Part shown: positions 1 through 11,750 of the stretch, piece after piece | Numbering within the stretch: position 1 is the stretch's first letter | Layout: every line of letters starts with the position of its first letter | From: Phoronis australis | Taxonomy: Eukaryota; Phoronida; Phoronidae | Assembly (NCBI GenBank): GCA_002633005.1 | Contig: NMRA01000078.1 | Span: forward strand, 109,425 to 173,424 | Direction: 5' to 3' | Length of the DNA: 64,000 bases | The notes under the pieces: generated by a model | Database searches by the model: none | Seen by the model: the letters and a program-made list of their open reading frames with translations, nothing else | Told to the model about the DNA's origin: nothing | Position numbers and translations under genes: made by a program

Positions 1-1125
1 CGTTTTCAGAGACCATTTAGACTATGAGCCAGCTATCTGGTCTGTTGTAAGATATTAAGGTGGCGTTCGTGCCAAAGTGACAACTATAAATCGTCGCAAA
101 TATTTGTAGTAGAATTTTTTATTTTCGTTCAGCCCAAAACTCGTCATTTTTCTGGAATCCATCATCGCAGTTGTTGTGAAATGCAGGTATTGCTTTCAAC
201 TCTGAAAATTTTGATGTGGACCATCTCAGTTAGTGATTGGCTGGAAACATGAGAGCTGAGACGAGTATAGTAGTCTCACATGAGAGGCATAAACTCAAAA
301 AGAAATTCTCAGATTTGGCGGTTCGACTTGTTTTACACCACATGGCTTGGCGGTAAGTAATGGTTGGAGGGTATCACTGAAAATGTCATGAGGCAGAAAG
401 CCGGGAGATCACGTGCTCCGATTGAAATATATAGCGATTTCTGACCGTAGCTTAGTCAACGTTCGAGATGTTGGCTTTATGAAGGCATTCTTGTCTTTAA
501 CCAACCATCCCTCATCCCGATACCACGTGACAGTAGGTCCTACTTACGCGTTATGCTTGTTATTGTTACAGAGAAGTTGAACACAGGTCGTGGCGGCCGT
601 TCATAGGAGAATACCATCGTCAAGTATTTATTTGGCGGTTGAGTTTGGAACGGGGCTGGCTTCTCAGTGCCTTCTAAATGGTGTACCTGGAAAACCATAC
701 GCCATTGCAGTCAGGAGTGAAAGGCTTGATTCGGGGTTTGTGATGTTAATTATAGTACAAATGCCCGATTGATATAGGAGATTTGCATAGCAAAAACTCA
801 TCATAGCATAACAAACCTACTATCCGTTACAAACTTATGGTTTACTAGACTATTATCCGTTATAAAATTGGTCTCAAATCGTCCCTTTCTCAGAATAAAA
901 GTTATTTTCTCGCCAGATTTGGGAAAAACCCAGCACGTTTCCTTGAGAGTTGTATTGACCCGACAAGCTATTTTTTATGCCCTGAATGTGCCATATGAAC
1001 CTGTCTTCCGTAAAAAAACAGCTTTTGATTCAGACCACTTACCGTTATGGAAATGATTTAATAAATCCATTGTCACCTTGTAGGTGTTCTCAGGGCTTCG
1101 ACAGAACTGACAGCGAATTAGTGCT
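1..1125. other. No gene recognised
   Basis: Mixed-composition sequence. Reading frames are short, under about 70 codons, and lack flanking splice signals or family motifs. I see no repeat structure or RNA gene here. Confidence 0.5.
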
Positions 1126-1322
1126 TGAGACTAGGGTCCCTTCGCCCAGTATGGTCTCGAGACTAGGCTCGCGTCGCCCAGTATGGTCTCGAGACTAGAC
1201 TCCCTTCGCCCGGTATGGTCTCGAGTTTAGGCTCGCTTCGCCCAGTATGGTCTCGAGACTAGACTCGCTTCGCCCAGTATGGTCTCGAGACTAGGCTCGC
1301 TTCTCGCAGTATGGTCTCGAGA
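1126..1322. repeat. 32-bp tandem repeat, about 6 copies
   Basis: Six head-to-tail copies of a 32-bp unit whose core is TTCGCCCAGTATGGTCTCGAG followed by ACTAGGCTCGC. Copies differ by a few substitutions (GGCTCGC, GACTCCC, GACTCGC). The region is clearly GC-richer than its surroundings. Each unit contains the partial palindrome GGTCTCGAGACT, so copies can fold on themselves. Confidence 0.9.
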
Positions 1323-2189
1323 AATGACCAACTGGCACTTCTTTGCAAGCCCAGAAATCACTTCTCCGTCTGAGTAATGAACAAGTTGGGACCAATTTCA
1401 TACATGTAAGTGTTCTAAATCAAATGATCTCTTCTTAATTGGAAGGAGCATAGGTTTATAGCTGCTTTGAAGTTTTCCAAAGCCCGAATTCACTTGCAAC
1501 CAAGAGTTGCTTGACTTCTTTACTTTGGACCCTGTTATTATTGCTATTTTCTGTAGATAAGCCCACCCTATGAAACGCCCATTGGCGTTTATTTGGAAAA
1601 TTGCGTTCACTTCTGGTGTCAAGTGTCCAGATCATAGACATCAGATGTCCATCGTCCAGATAGTGGGTTTATTCGAAAACTTTCCTCTTAAAAGCCCTCT
1701 CAGCGTCAACTTTTTGTCACAAATTCAGTTTTGTGGAGCATTTATCATTTATATAAAGGAACAAAGTGTTGGAGTACTATGCATTTATTAACATAAAATT
1801 TAAAAACACTTTTAAGTAAAAACGTCAAAGTCAGTAAAACCTTCCGTTTACACACACCCTTTTCCGAATAAACGCTTGGGCGTTTATTTGGGGTTACTTA
1901 AACGGCTGAGATTTTTCATTTTCCGAATACACGCCCATGAGCTTATCTACGGAAAATCCCGGTTATCCTGGAAACCAAAATGGTTGACTACAAACGTAGG
2001 AACAAACAGTCGGTTTATGCCAACAAGAAAGGAGCACCACATGGCATAGGAATAGCGTTTACAGGCCCTACCGCACCAAGACTAGGCTTAGCGAGGTACT
2101 TTATTCCGCGCGGCAGCTTAAGACATCAAAGGAAGTCTGGAGAGAGCATGGTATTGATAAAGGGATTTCAATTGCCCCTTTGTTGGGAG
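1323..2189. other. Non-coding; two short palindromes
   Basis: No gene seen. Two related palindromes built on AATAAACGCC/GGCGTTTATT lie at 1572-1596 and 1864-1891, with a third partial copy near 1924-1938 (CCGAATACACGCCCATG). They look like parts of an old dispersed repeat. I could not find its full ends. Confidence 0.4.
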
Positions 2190-2692
2190 GTAGTGAGCCT
2201 GTAATTATTTCCACCCTATTAGCCTTAATTGTATTGGAAACACAACGGGTGTGGTGATGCCCTGTCTGCTGGTGATTGGGGTGAAGGGGCAGTGTACTTT
2301 TCATTCGGAATTAAAGTTTCTCTGTCGACAACAAGTTAATAAAACTATTGTTCTGCTAGGCTTAACGTATGGTGATCACATACAAGAACCGACTTGAGCA
2401 ATGGTCCTTTAAAAGATGCTTGAAATATTCGGATCACGATGCCTGTCGTTCTGATACTGTAGCGAGTGAAATCAAAATGGATCCCTTGTCCGCTGTAATC
2501 AGCTCCTGAGCCTGCCACCGCCGTAATGTTGCAACGCTCAAACCGGGCTTCTCGAGACGAAGCGCCCTGTATAACAACAGCGTCGGTTTTATGAATAACG
2601 TACGACCCCTGTCTGTCGCAATGTTCTCTGTTGTTGACGTCGACTGAAACATGTGAACGCAACTTCTTATTGAAATGATTGTGATTCATTGA
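2190..2692. repeat. 503-bp duplication, copy 1 (ends at an N)
   Basis: Nearly identical to 2694-3196 at a constant offset of 504. The few differences include TGTATTGG/TGCATTGG near 2230 and CCTTTAAAAG/CCTGTAAAAG near 2407. Copy 1 stops one base before the single N at 2693, and copy 2 starts one base after it. That is the layout expected of two unmerged contig ends from different haplotypes, not of a biological tandem repeat. Confidence 0.9.
2384..2643 (-). CDS. Candidate internal exon (copy 1), CUB-like fragment
   Basis: Same exon as 2888-3147, in the first half of the assembly-type duplication. It differs at one codon (ASFKGPLL here, ASFTGPLL in the other copy). See 2888-3147 for the reading. 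Confidence 0.3.
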
Positions 2693-2693
2693 N

Positions 2694-3196
2694 GTAGTGT
2701 GCCTGTAATTATTTCCACCCTATTAGCCTTAATTGCATTGGAAACACAACGGGTGTGGTGATGCCCTGTCTGCTGGTGATTGGGGTGAGGGGGCAGTGTA
2801 ATTTTCATTCGGAATTAAAGTTTCTCTGTCGACAACAAGTTAATAAAACTATTGTTCTGCTAGGCTTAACGTATGGTGATCACATACAAGAACCGACTTG
2901 AGCAATGGTCCTGTAAAAGATGCTTGAAATATTCGGATCACGATGCCTGTCGTTCTGATACTGTAGCGAGTGAAATCAAAATGGATCCCTTGTCCGCTGT
3001 AATCAGCTCCTGAGCCTGCCACCGCCGTAATGTTGCAACGCTCAAACCGGGCTTCTCGAGACGAAGCGCCCTGTATAACAACAGCGTCGGTTTTATGAAT
3101 AACGTACGACCCCTGTCTGTCGCAATGTTCTCTGTTGTTGACGTCGACTGAAACATGTGAACGCAACTTCTTATTGAAATGATTGTGATTCATTGA
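2694..3196. repeat. 503-bp duplication, copy 2
   Basis: Second copy of 2190-2692, starting immediately after the N at 2693. Unique sequence resumes at 3197. Both copies carry the same candidate minus-strand exon. Confidence 0.9.
2888..3147 (-). CDS. Candidate internal exon, CUB-like fragment
   Basis: On the minus strand a good 3' splice site (CACATGTTTCAG) at 3148-3149 and a strong 5' splice site (GTATGT) at 2882-2887 enclose 260 nt. This is 2 nt plus 86 open codons, ending in phase 0. The peptide runs DVNNREHCDRQGSYVIHK, then ...ARFERCNITAVAGSG, then GQGIHFDFTRYSIRTTG. Two cysteines about 31 residues apart and an alternating hydrophobic GIHFDFTRYSI strand recall a CUB or other secreted beta-sandwich domain, but the match is from memory and weak. 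The frame is open and agrees with a possible upstream exon (3304-3375, ending in phase 1). No downstream exon was found. The gene is unidentified and may be a pseudogene fragment. Confidence 0.35.
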
Positions 3197-3303
3197 ATTG
3201 TATGGCCATGCCGTGTCTTGAGAAACATTTTCCACACCTCAAACGTCTAAATATACATTCTTAAAGTTAAACAATAAAAATCGTGATTGGAGAAGTTGTA
3301 TAC

Positions 3304-3375
3304 CTGTAAGACGACCATATTTAGACAAGCGCCGCAGCTGGCAAATACGTGCTGTCTTAAAAACACTCTTGAACC
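3304..3375 (-). CDS. Possible small exon upstream of 2888-3147
   Basis: On the minus strand CTACAG precedes 72 open nt followed by GTATAC. The codons read FKSVFKTARICQLRRLSKYG and then RLT. The exon ends with one leftover nucleotide, which joins in frame with the 2-nt start of the exon at 2888-3147. The pyrimidine tract is weak and the peptide has no recognisable motif, so this could be chance. Confidence 0.18.
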
Positions 3376-5178
3376 CTGTAGCGTAATTCCCTACCAACCA
3401 ACTTTGTGGTATTGTTGGCAAAATGAGAGAACGTTATGTGTTATACATGCAAATTAGGTGCATCCATGAATTATTGTTAACGAAGTATTAATTCTTAACG
3501 ACGCAAACTAATTCAATTACACGTAACAGGTCATGATTATTTTAAATGACTTATCCTTATTAAAATAATATTATAGGCAAGATATCCATTTTCGAGCTTC
3601 AAAAGAGGGGCTGCGGTTAAAAAGCGGGGGCCTTATATTAGTATAGAAGCCCCACCTGAAGGCGGCCAGAAAGCGGGCCCTTATGTTAATACAGGAAGCT
3701 CCTGCTCTTGGTGGTATTTGGGCGTATAATTTTCGTTTTTAGCTGTAAACAGTACGTGTTATTATCACTGGCACCACCTCCGAGTCTGCTACTTAATTCC
3801 AAACTAAATAAACCAGTTGTAAGCTCAGGGGCTGTGGCAACTGGCTATTCAAATCTCAAGGTATCAGAAAAATTCTATGTGTACAGTTGAGAAATGAGAT
3901 GTGGTACCTCATGGCATCATTGCTTTGTATGGGTAGGTCAGCTTACAATGGTACTGGGAAAATTAATGCACGAGAATGTCTCGTAACGTGTGAGAAATAA
4001 ATCAATTACTGCTATGTCCGGCAATGGTTATTAGACCTTTGGAAAAATCGGAACTAAATGAAATTGGCACTTAGCCAAGCCATGCTTCCAATAGCGTTAG
4101 CGCGATGCCTAAAGCGAAATATACCGCGTTAACAGTAGAACAAAGACATGTATTTATTGTACATGTATGTGCTTCAAGCACGCGGCTATTGGACATTGTT
4201 GCAGAAAGGAAGTAGTTGCTGCTACGCCACTTAATTGCATGACAAGGCTAAAAATCGTTCACTGTCCGTCATTTTTTCCCGTTGTTTTAAAGCTAACCAA
4301 TGACTGCCGAGGTTACATCAACCAATGCTAAAGCGTGTGCTACAGCGTGATTACCTGCGTGCTGACTAAGCACGTAGGGAACCAACGAGTCACCACAAGT
4401 ACACGCGCGTCCTCTTGTAATGTAAAGATTGTCGAATAGCCCCATTGGTTGTCTGAAAAACTGAATCTGATAAGAACGTTAACGCTTAACTGATCGGTTA
4501 ATCGCGAAGCTTCGATAGAAATGCCTTGGCCCCGCCTGCGTCTGGGGGCTGAAGAAGACATCTACCAACTAGATCGACAACAACACCGTCTTCAAGCTTA
4601 GAACTGGCCACTGCCAGTGTCTTTCTCAATTGCGCCTGAAACTTTCTCACATGGATAAGTGCTGGAGTGGCCGCACTAGCCCACAGACACCAGCCCACAT
4701 CCTACAGAACAGTCCTACTTGTCTGATTTGATACCCGAAGGCACCAAACATGGCCCAGTCCGGTAGAGCTCCATGAAAAGCTGTGGGGTTCGGCAACGTG
4801 ACTCCAACGGGAGGCAGACTTTGCCCAGATGACAGAACTGAATATTTCAACTGCATGGCCGGGAACGCAGAATGTAGAGAACTGGACATTAACACTAGAC
4901 CACCATTGGACTTTAAAATGCTTGTCTGCTTGGAAATGGATTTTTCCATTATCATCTGTGCTATGGGTGGCTGCGAGCAACAGTTTGAATTTGTTTGCCT
5001 CTTCAGTAGCCACTTCGATAATCACGGTGGCTCTATTTGGCAATTTTATGTTAGATGTCGCGATCAAAAACATACTGTAAAGACTCAGTTGATTGGCTTT
5101 GCGATCGCGGCAGACTTCGCAGCGGTGACTATGCGCGGCCTAACTGCGTTCAATGTCGGAACCTATGCGCGTTAACTT
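3376..5178. other. Non-coding or decayed; no gene assigned
   Basis: 3617-3703 contains two imperfect 51-bp copies of AAAGCGGGNCCTTATNTTA. Between about 4498 and 5175 long frames overlap on both strands (plus 4783-5175, 130 codons; minus 4702-5073, 4647-4955 and 4498-4698). This could be a decayed gene with frameshifts, but no frame shows a family motif, and which strand was ever coding cannot be decided by eye. The rest shows nothing. Confidence 0.4.
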
Positions 5179-5202
5179 CAGTGGCGGAACTAGGATACCG
5201 TA

Positions 5203-7270
5203 CAGAGGTGGATTTAGGGGGGTCCCGCCCCCTCCCCCCTTGGCTGCCGCAAAAAAAATAAAACAGCAAGAGCGTAGGGAAATGTTGAGTTTATTAATTA
5301 ACCCCGGTAATTAAAATTATACGAATGAAACAAGATTTAAATGTGTGCAGTTTTCGTGTTTGGGGGGGGGGTCAGACTCAATTTCAAGTGTCAAATTCGG
5401 AGCACGGCGCATTCGTAACAAAACTATGGCTAAGTATAGGCTCTCCCGCGATATCCCAAGCGACCTGCAGTGGCGCTGCGCACTACGACTCCGTTTCCGT
5501 CGTCTGCTCCACTGTGCAATGAAGAAAATTTACTTCATTTTTTAAAGAAAATGGAACCTGAGTTACGATGAAAAAACAGAAGCTGCTGGTAAGATGTGAA
5601 TTTTAATCGAAGCCTTAGTGAATCACTCAGAAACTCATAATTCTCTCTTTGTCAAACCTTAACTTAAGAAGATTTCCGAAGCAATCCCGTCCATTACCAT
5701 CAATATTGAAACCTTGAACTGCGCAGCCCCCTCCAGGATACATAGGATTCGCAGAAAACACAGCGTGGGGGTCTTATTTATGAACCAATCACATTTGCCG
5801 ATAGCACATAATATAGATAAGTATTTTATTAAAAACGTGACCAAGTTTCAGCAAAATTGGAAAAAAAAATATGTTTAACATGGTATGGCCAAAGTTTCGG
5901 CTTATTTTGTCGCTTCGATCAGTGGAATCGCCGCTGAAAACCCGGAAGTGCATGTGAGAAAACGATAATTTTCGACCAAGCCTTTCATGTCCGGTTAGTT
6001 GCCGATAGACCCAACAGATGTCAGTATAATCAAGATTGAAATGTAGGAGTTTGAAGAAAATTAGACAAAATGTTGTATTTAATATGGGGTGGCCAAAAAT
6101 TGCCAATTTTGGCCTTTTGATATCAGTTTATTTTATCATAGACTATCCTCAGTGGGTCTAGTTAATTCGAAGGTTTTGGTTAAATCCCTGATAATATTCA
6201 CATCAGTATATTAATAAACGTTTGCTTTATATATAACAGTTTGATTCCAATGCTCTTAGTTGTGCGTCCACCAGGGATTGGCCCTTTACCGGCCTATGGG
6301 AGAGAGGCACTGAAACCCGAAGTAGCTATGTCAGGAAAACTCACCTGAGCTGTTTACGATCCTCTTCAGAGAAAAAAACGTCTTAGTACCTAATAATAAT
6401 TTGTGTCCGAGTACTTCGGGCATGGTTTAAAATTGAAAGGAGTCATTACAAGTTGAATTTATGCGAATTGTAATCTTGCATTGCGAAAAACTATTGAGGT
6501 AGTGCGAGATGGGCAACGAGTAAAAAAGACAGCTTTGACTTGCTTACGAGTGGTGACTGATGGTATTGGCCAGACATCTGTAATAATGTGTTTTGTCTTT
6601 CCTTTTTAACGGAATATATTTGAACTTTGGTAATTTTGGGCTACAAAATGTAGAACAACCTTCCTGGTGCTTCTCTCAAGTAGACACGCGGAGTGTGAAG
6701 CGCTAACTGGTCCATAAGCGATGACCTACTTTATGCAGAGAACCTGGCGGATGACCTAGTTTACGTATTGCTGGTAATGATTATTGCCAACACGAAAAAC
6801 TTATTTGGTCTTTTGGGCAATTGAATACTGAACAAATTTGTTACGAACCGATTGCACAAAGTATAAAACGTGTAATAAACATTACAAAAAGAAGTAGGTT
6901 TCGCGCGCAAACGCTGTGGACCATAAACAAGTAGGTCTCTTAGTACAAGTTTGGTAGTTTTAAAAATCGTGGTGGTGTAGTGGTAAAGCACGCACACTCC
7001 ATTCGCCAGGTCGTAAGTTCGAATCTGTGGTGCTTGCAGTTTTTCCTGTTTGACATGTTCTCCGTGTTTTTTTGCCTTTTTTTCCTTGGATAACACTTCA
7101 GGAATCAAGGAAAATTCTTGATTTTTAGAGGAAAAAACAGAAAAATTTCCCCCCTCCCGACCTCCCCCCCATTCGGTGCTATGCGCACCTACAATCGTGG
7201 TTGGGCGCAAATGCTTAATACAGCCGGACAAAATGTTGGCCCCCCTTGTGATATCCTAGATCCGCCACTG
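5203..7270. mobile_element. hAT-like DNA transposon, non-autonomous, 5-bp TSD
   Basis: The left end CAGAGGTGGATTTAGGG and the inverted right end CAGTGGCGGATCTAGGA agree at about 14 of 17 positions. The element is flanked by the direct repeat CCGTA (5198-5202 and 7271-7275). CAG-start termini followed by a G-run are typical of hAT-type elements; most hAT elements have 8-bp TSDs, so the superfamily is uncertain. A second end, CAGTGGCGGAACTAGGATA, sits at 5179-5197 just outside and matches the right terminus even better, suggesting nested insertions. No transposase is visible. The element carries a tRNA-derived SINE fragment at 6969-7040. Confidence 0.6.
6969..7040 (+). mobile_element. tRNA-derived SINE head, degenerate
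   Basis: A box-A-like segment GTGGTGTAGTGGTAAAGCAC and a box-B-like AGTTCGAATCT lie at about the internal promoter spacing of a tRNA gene, followed by T-runs. The T stem does not pair well and no clean cloverleaf forms, so this is a SINE promoter relic and not a working tRNA gene. Confidence 0.5.
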
Positions 7271-7314
7271 CCGTAAGGGGGCCAACATGTTGCCTCGGGG
7301 AATTGGACAAAGCG

Positions 7315-8570
7315 CAATTATATGTGCACAGGCGGCCCGAAAGTTGCGGGGCCGGGGACGTGGACCTTCTGCTCCGAAAATGTATCATCCGCTACCGGTC
7401 CTAGTTACTGAACTCAATATTTCCTCACGCTTCAAGCTGTACCACTCGAAGGGACAGCGTTGCACCATGACGAGTGAGTGAAGAAATAACCCACATGCCG
7501 ATAAAAAGCGATCGAAATTTGTTTGCCATCATGTGGGGATTTCATATCCCCAATATTTCTTGACCGAAGAAAACACCAAATGAGTATAATTTCGTATTTA
7601 CTTGAAACGCTCAATGACTCGATCATTTCCGTTCAAACGGATACCTGTGAGTCAACATTGAAATTCAAGGGCCTACCCGCTCTATATAGTAAGACTCAGG
7701 AATCCATACCTCGACAGTACGGCTCGAGGCGAGTTAAGGAACGGGCTTAGGCTGTACTTACGAAGTGTTGTGTGAGCGTTTCCTGACATTACTGCAGATA
7801 AAATGCACCATATTGCACTGACTATCCGCGTCACTGACATGACTGGCTGATATTCAAAATTTTGTGTTGCAATGTGCGAGTGCATAATCTGAATTGTGAC
7901 GAAAACATGACCAGGGCCGGGTTATGTAATTACCCAAAATCTCGGACTCCAATGAAAATTATTCTTTTGTAGATTTAACCTACATACACATTATTCCTGT
8001 ATTCGGAATCAAATGGAAAAAGCAACCTTCTGAACACCAATACCACCAATAAAAGGTGTAACCTGTCTGCAAGGATAACTGATAAAAACCGACCCTTTGA
8101 AAAGCTCCAGTCCACAAAGTGAACCTTTCGTTGTGAATTTAATCGGGAAATGTACATTAGGTAGGAAATATAAGGCCGTAAAAAGTCGCGCTCCGTGTGT
8201 CCCACACATGCGAGTACACCCATCCTGTCCCAAATTGCCCACACGCGAACGTGTCAACCAAGGTTTAAGAGTTCCATACACTTAATTTTTTGCGGTTAAG
8301 AGCGAGATCACACAAAATCACGCAAAATGCGAAGGCTAGTGTTTTGCAAGCATACTTGCGAGTCTTTGCATGGCTGCGTTCCGGTTCCGCAGAGTGACGC
8401 AAGTAAAGCTAGTGTGATCGCTGCGTTCTTCGGTTGCAATGGATGGCGATATCTCTCGAAGTCTTGTGTGATGTTGCGTTGTCGTGAGGTTCTCACCTCG
8501 AATACCAACATGTTCTTTTGGGCACCTGGGAAACGACATATAACAACACGAAAAGTTCCAATCCCTCTAT
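7315..8570. repeat. 1.26-kb duplication, copy A (ends at an N)
   Basis: Copy A matches 8755-10019 at an offset of 1440 rising to 1449, the difference coming from small indels (for example around 7675-7740). It stops at the single N at 8571. Long stretches are identical. No frame in either copy shows a recognisable protein family. Confidence 0.9.
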
Positions 8571-8571
8571 N

Positions 8572-8754
8572 TCCTTGGGAAACAGGTAGTAACTAAATTT
8601 TTTATTTCGCTAACTGGTATAGCATGCCAGGCACACAACACGTATAACCTCCCTGTGGCCGGTTCGCCCCCACGCTTGCCGACGTACTTGTTTACCGGCT
8701 TAACCACAATGCAACATTCTGACCCATTTCCAATATGGCGGCGTTGCAACTCCG
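8572..8754. other. Unique spacer between the duplicated copies
   Basis: 183 bp following the N, with no counterpart upstream of copy A. If the duplication is allelic, this is the other haplotype's version of the sequence that copy A replaces with the 5203-7270 transposon and its flank. Confidence 0.5.
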
Positions 8755-10019
8755 CTATTATATGTGCACAGGCGGCCCGAAAGTTGCGGGGCCGGGGACG
8801 TGGACCTTCTGCTCCGAAAATGTATCATCCGCTACCGATCCTAGTTACTGAACTCAATATTTCCTCACGCTTCAAGCTGTACCACTCGAAGGGACAGCGT
8901 TGCACCATGCCGAGTGAGTGAAGAAATAACCCACATGCCGATAAAAAAGCGATCGAAATTTGTTTGCCATCATGTGGGGATTTCATATCCCCAATATTTC
9001 TTTGAGCGAAGAAAACACCAAATGAGTATAATTTCGTATTTACTTGAAACGCTCAATGACTCGATCATTTCCGTTCAAAACGGATACCTTTGAGTCAACT
9101 TTGAAATTCAGAGGCCACATACCCGCTCTATATAGTAAGACTCAGGAATCCTATACCTCAACAGTACGGCTAGATAGGCGAGCACAAGAACGGGCTTAGG
9201 CTGTACTTACGAAGTGTTGTGTGAGCGTTTCCTGACATTACTGCAGATAAAATGCACCATATTGCACTGACTATCCGCGTCACTGACATGACTGGCTGAT
9301 ATTCAAAATTTTGTGCTGCAATGTGCGAGTGCATAATCTGAATTGTGACGAAAACATGACCAGGGCCGGGTTATGTAATTACCCAAAATCTCGGACTCCA
9401 ATGAAAATTATTCTTTTGTAGATTTAACCTACATACACATTATTCCTGTATTCGGAATCAAATGGAAAAAGCAACCCTCTGAACACCAATACCACCAATA
9501 AAAGGTGTAACCTGTCTGCAAGGATAACTGATAAAAACCGACCCTTTGAAAAGCTCCAGTCCACAAAGTGAACCTTTCGTTGTGAATTTAATCGGGAAAT
9601 GTACATTAGGTAGGAAATATAAGGCCGTAAAAAGTCGCGCTCCGTGTGTCCCACACATGCGAGTACACCCATCCTGTCCCAAATTGCCCACACGCGAACG
9701 TGTCAACCAAGGTTTAAGAGTTCCATACACTTAATTTTTTGCGGTTAAGAGCGAGATCACACAAAATCACGCAAAATGCGAAGGCTAGTGTTTTGCAAGC
9801 ATACTTGCGAGTCTTTGCATGGCTGCGTTCCGGTTCCGCAGAGTGACGCAAGTAAAGCTAGTGTGATCGCTGCGTTCTTCGGTTGCAATGGATGGCGATA
9901 TCTCTCGAAGTCTTGTGTGATGTTGCGTTGTCGTGAGGTTCTCACCTCGAATACCAACATGTTCTTTTGGGCACCTGGGAAACGACATATAACAACACGA
10001 AAAGTTCCAATCCCTCTAT
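8755..10019. repeat. 1.26-kb duplication, copy B
   Basis: Second copy of 7315-8570. It ends at ...CCCTCTAT, exactly where copy A meets the N, and then runs on into unique sequence. Confidence 0.9.
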
Positions 10020-11320
10020 TGTTAGAATGATCGAGGCTTCATTAAGCCTATCTTATCTGGTCACAAACAACTCAGGCCTAATTTCCGAACGCTCTCATCT
10101 AAAATTTCGAGGACATTTTCAGCGAGATAAATGCACAGTCTGGTCTTCCATTTTCAAAACTCGATGATCTATTAACTGAAATCACAACAGCTTTGAATGT
10201 CATCCGAAAGACATTGGCTTGCTGACTGTTGATTACGTTTCCACTGTATTGGTTTAGGGACCTCCACGTCTACAATAGACAGGTTCAACAGGCAATGCAA
10301 ATGTGACTGGGTTTTCCAAAGGCTTTGGGGTTATCGGGTTGTCACTGTAAAAAAATCTCTTCATGATACCTGGCTGGTTCTAAAGTTGCAACAGACGCAC
10401 ATACTTGAACTGAAACACTTTAGATAAAATTGTCCTTGATTACATACTTGGGTCTTGGTTAAAGCTACTTTCTGTAGTGTTGGTGCCAGATATAATCGAA
10501 TTGAAACGCCATTTTTTTTGGAAATCGAAAGTCAAAAAATCCGGTGCAACTGGGAATCTGATGTTGACGAAACTAATAATTTTGTTTTTAGTCGTGAAAG
10601 CTGAAATGCTCTTCATGTAGAACCAATGTGCAGTGAAAAAGGTGGCTTTGTCACGTCAAGTCGCTTTTCAAACAAGAACACCATCGAGATCAACCAAGTC
10701 ACGGGTTGACACTGGAAGAGTCACGGTGGAGTAGAACTTCAACTGCACTTCCGAAAAGGTGGTTATATATATTTGCTGTTAAGAGAAAGCGGTTGGATGT
10801 TGAAGAAAACGATAGTATGGTGCAAGAGGTAGGCTTATAAGGCAGGCTCCGATGCTTTGCCTTCTCCATAATCTCAGCGAGATCTTGATTTTCACAGAGT
10901 TTCCATACTACCATCAATGTTCCACGTGGACGGACGAATGAAAATAGCTATCCTGGAAAGTCAAAATTCAAAAAGAGTCTGCTGGAGGAAGTGTCGCAAT
11001 CTCCAACTATAAGACCGAAAGACGTATCGGCAGTTCGGTAGATATTGAACTGGCCAACATATGAAACCCTGGTGGTATTCACATCTGTTTTTAAGGTGCG
11101 ACTCCCAAAGTGTTTGTCCTGAGTTGATGTCTACCTGAACATCTGGCCTGGTTCTTTTCTCGCCTCGTAAAAAGGCAGGTGTATCTCCCCACAAGATTTT
11201 CATCTTAGACCCGAGGTTGTTCTTGAGTTGAGATGTTATGTTTTTTACACTGATACATTTGCTTTGCCACTAATCATATGATTATGAAATCCTCATGACA
11301 ATATGTAACAGCATATGTTA
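10020..11320. other. No gene recognised
   Basis: Mixed composition and short frames only, with no splice-supported exon and no repeat recognised. Confidence 0.45.
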
Positions 11321-11347
11321 ATAAAAACAACGACGGATTTATACCGG

Positions 11348-11389
11348 CTTGACATGTTTCGGCGTTTATTGAAACACCATCATCAGAAG
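11348..11389 (-). ncRNA. Hammerhead-ribozyme-like motif in left arm
   Basis: On the minus strand CTT-CTGATGA is followed by T, a 7-bp hairpin (GGTGTTT, loop CAAT, AAACGCC, one G-T pair), then GAAAC, ATGT, C and AAG. The order matches a minimal hammerhead: core CUGAUGA, stem II, core GAA, a very short stem III (AC/GU) and cleavage-site C. Stem I would be only about 3 bp (CTT/AAG), and there is one extra U before stem II. Penelope-like retroelements are known to carry small hammerheads. Activity is unproven. Confidence 0.3.
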
Positions 11390-11750
11390 AAAAAACAGTT
11401 ATATAGGCGAAACTGTTCGCCATTTGAAAACCTGAACGAGGGAACATCTAAATTCTGACCGTGGCAGAACTTCACATATTTTGATATATTAAAATATTCA
11501 TCTGCTGAGCTCCAATCATTGTTATCAGCAATGCTCTTTCAATGACTTTTCAACTAACCTGAAACAACAAAGGAGCTTAAAATTCGTGAGGCTCGCCACA
11601 CATCAGTTGGTGCAAGCCCAGTCTCAATAGGCAACTGGCACACCACAGATTGGCATTGTTGGCCTAGTCTATTGTTACTCTCCTGTAACTGACTCTGTCT
11701 GTGTGAGTCATTATTTGCTGTTATACCCTAGCAAGGCGACTTCTGTTTTT

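Noticed and set aside
4498-5175. Overlapping 100-130-codon frames on both strands
   Set aside because: No family motif and no way to choose a strand by eye; left as possibly decayed sequence.
6969-7040. Functional tRNA gene
   Set aside because: Box A and box B are recognisable but acceptor and T stems do not pair; treated as a SINE relic.
7975-10030. Repeated 60-90-codon frames present in both 1.26-kb copies
   Set aside because: Repetition follows from the DNA duplication; frames are open on both strands without motifs or splice sites.
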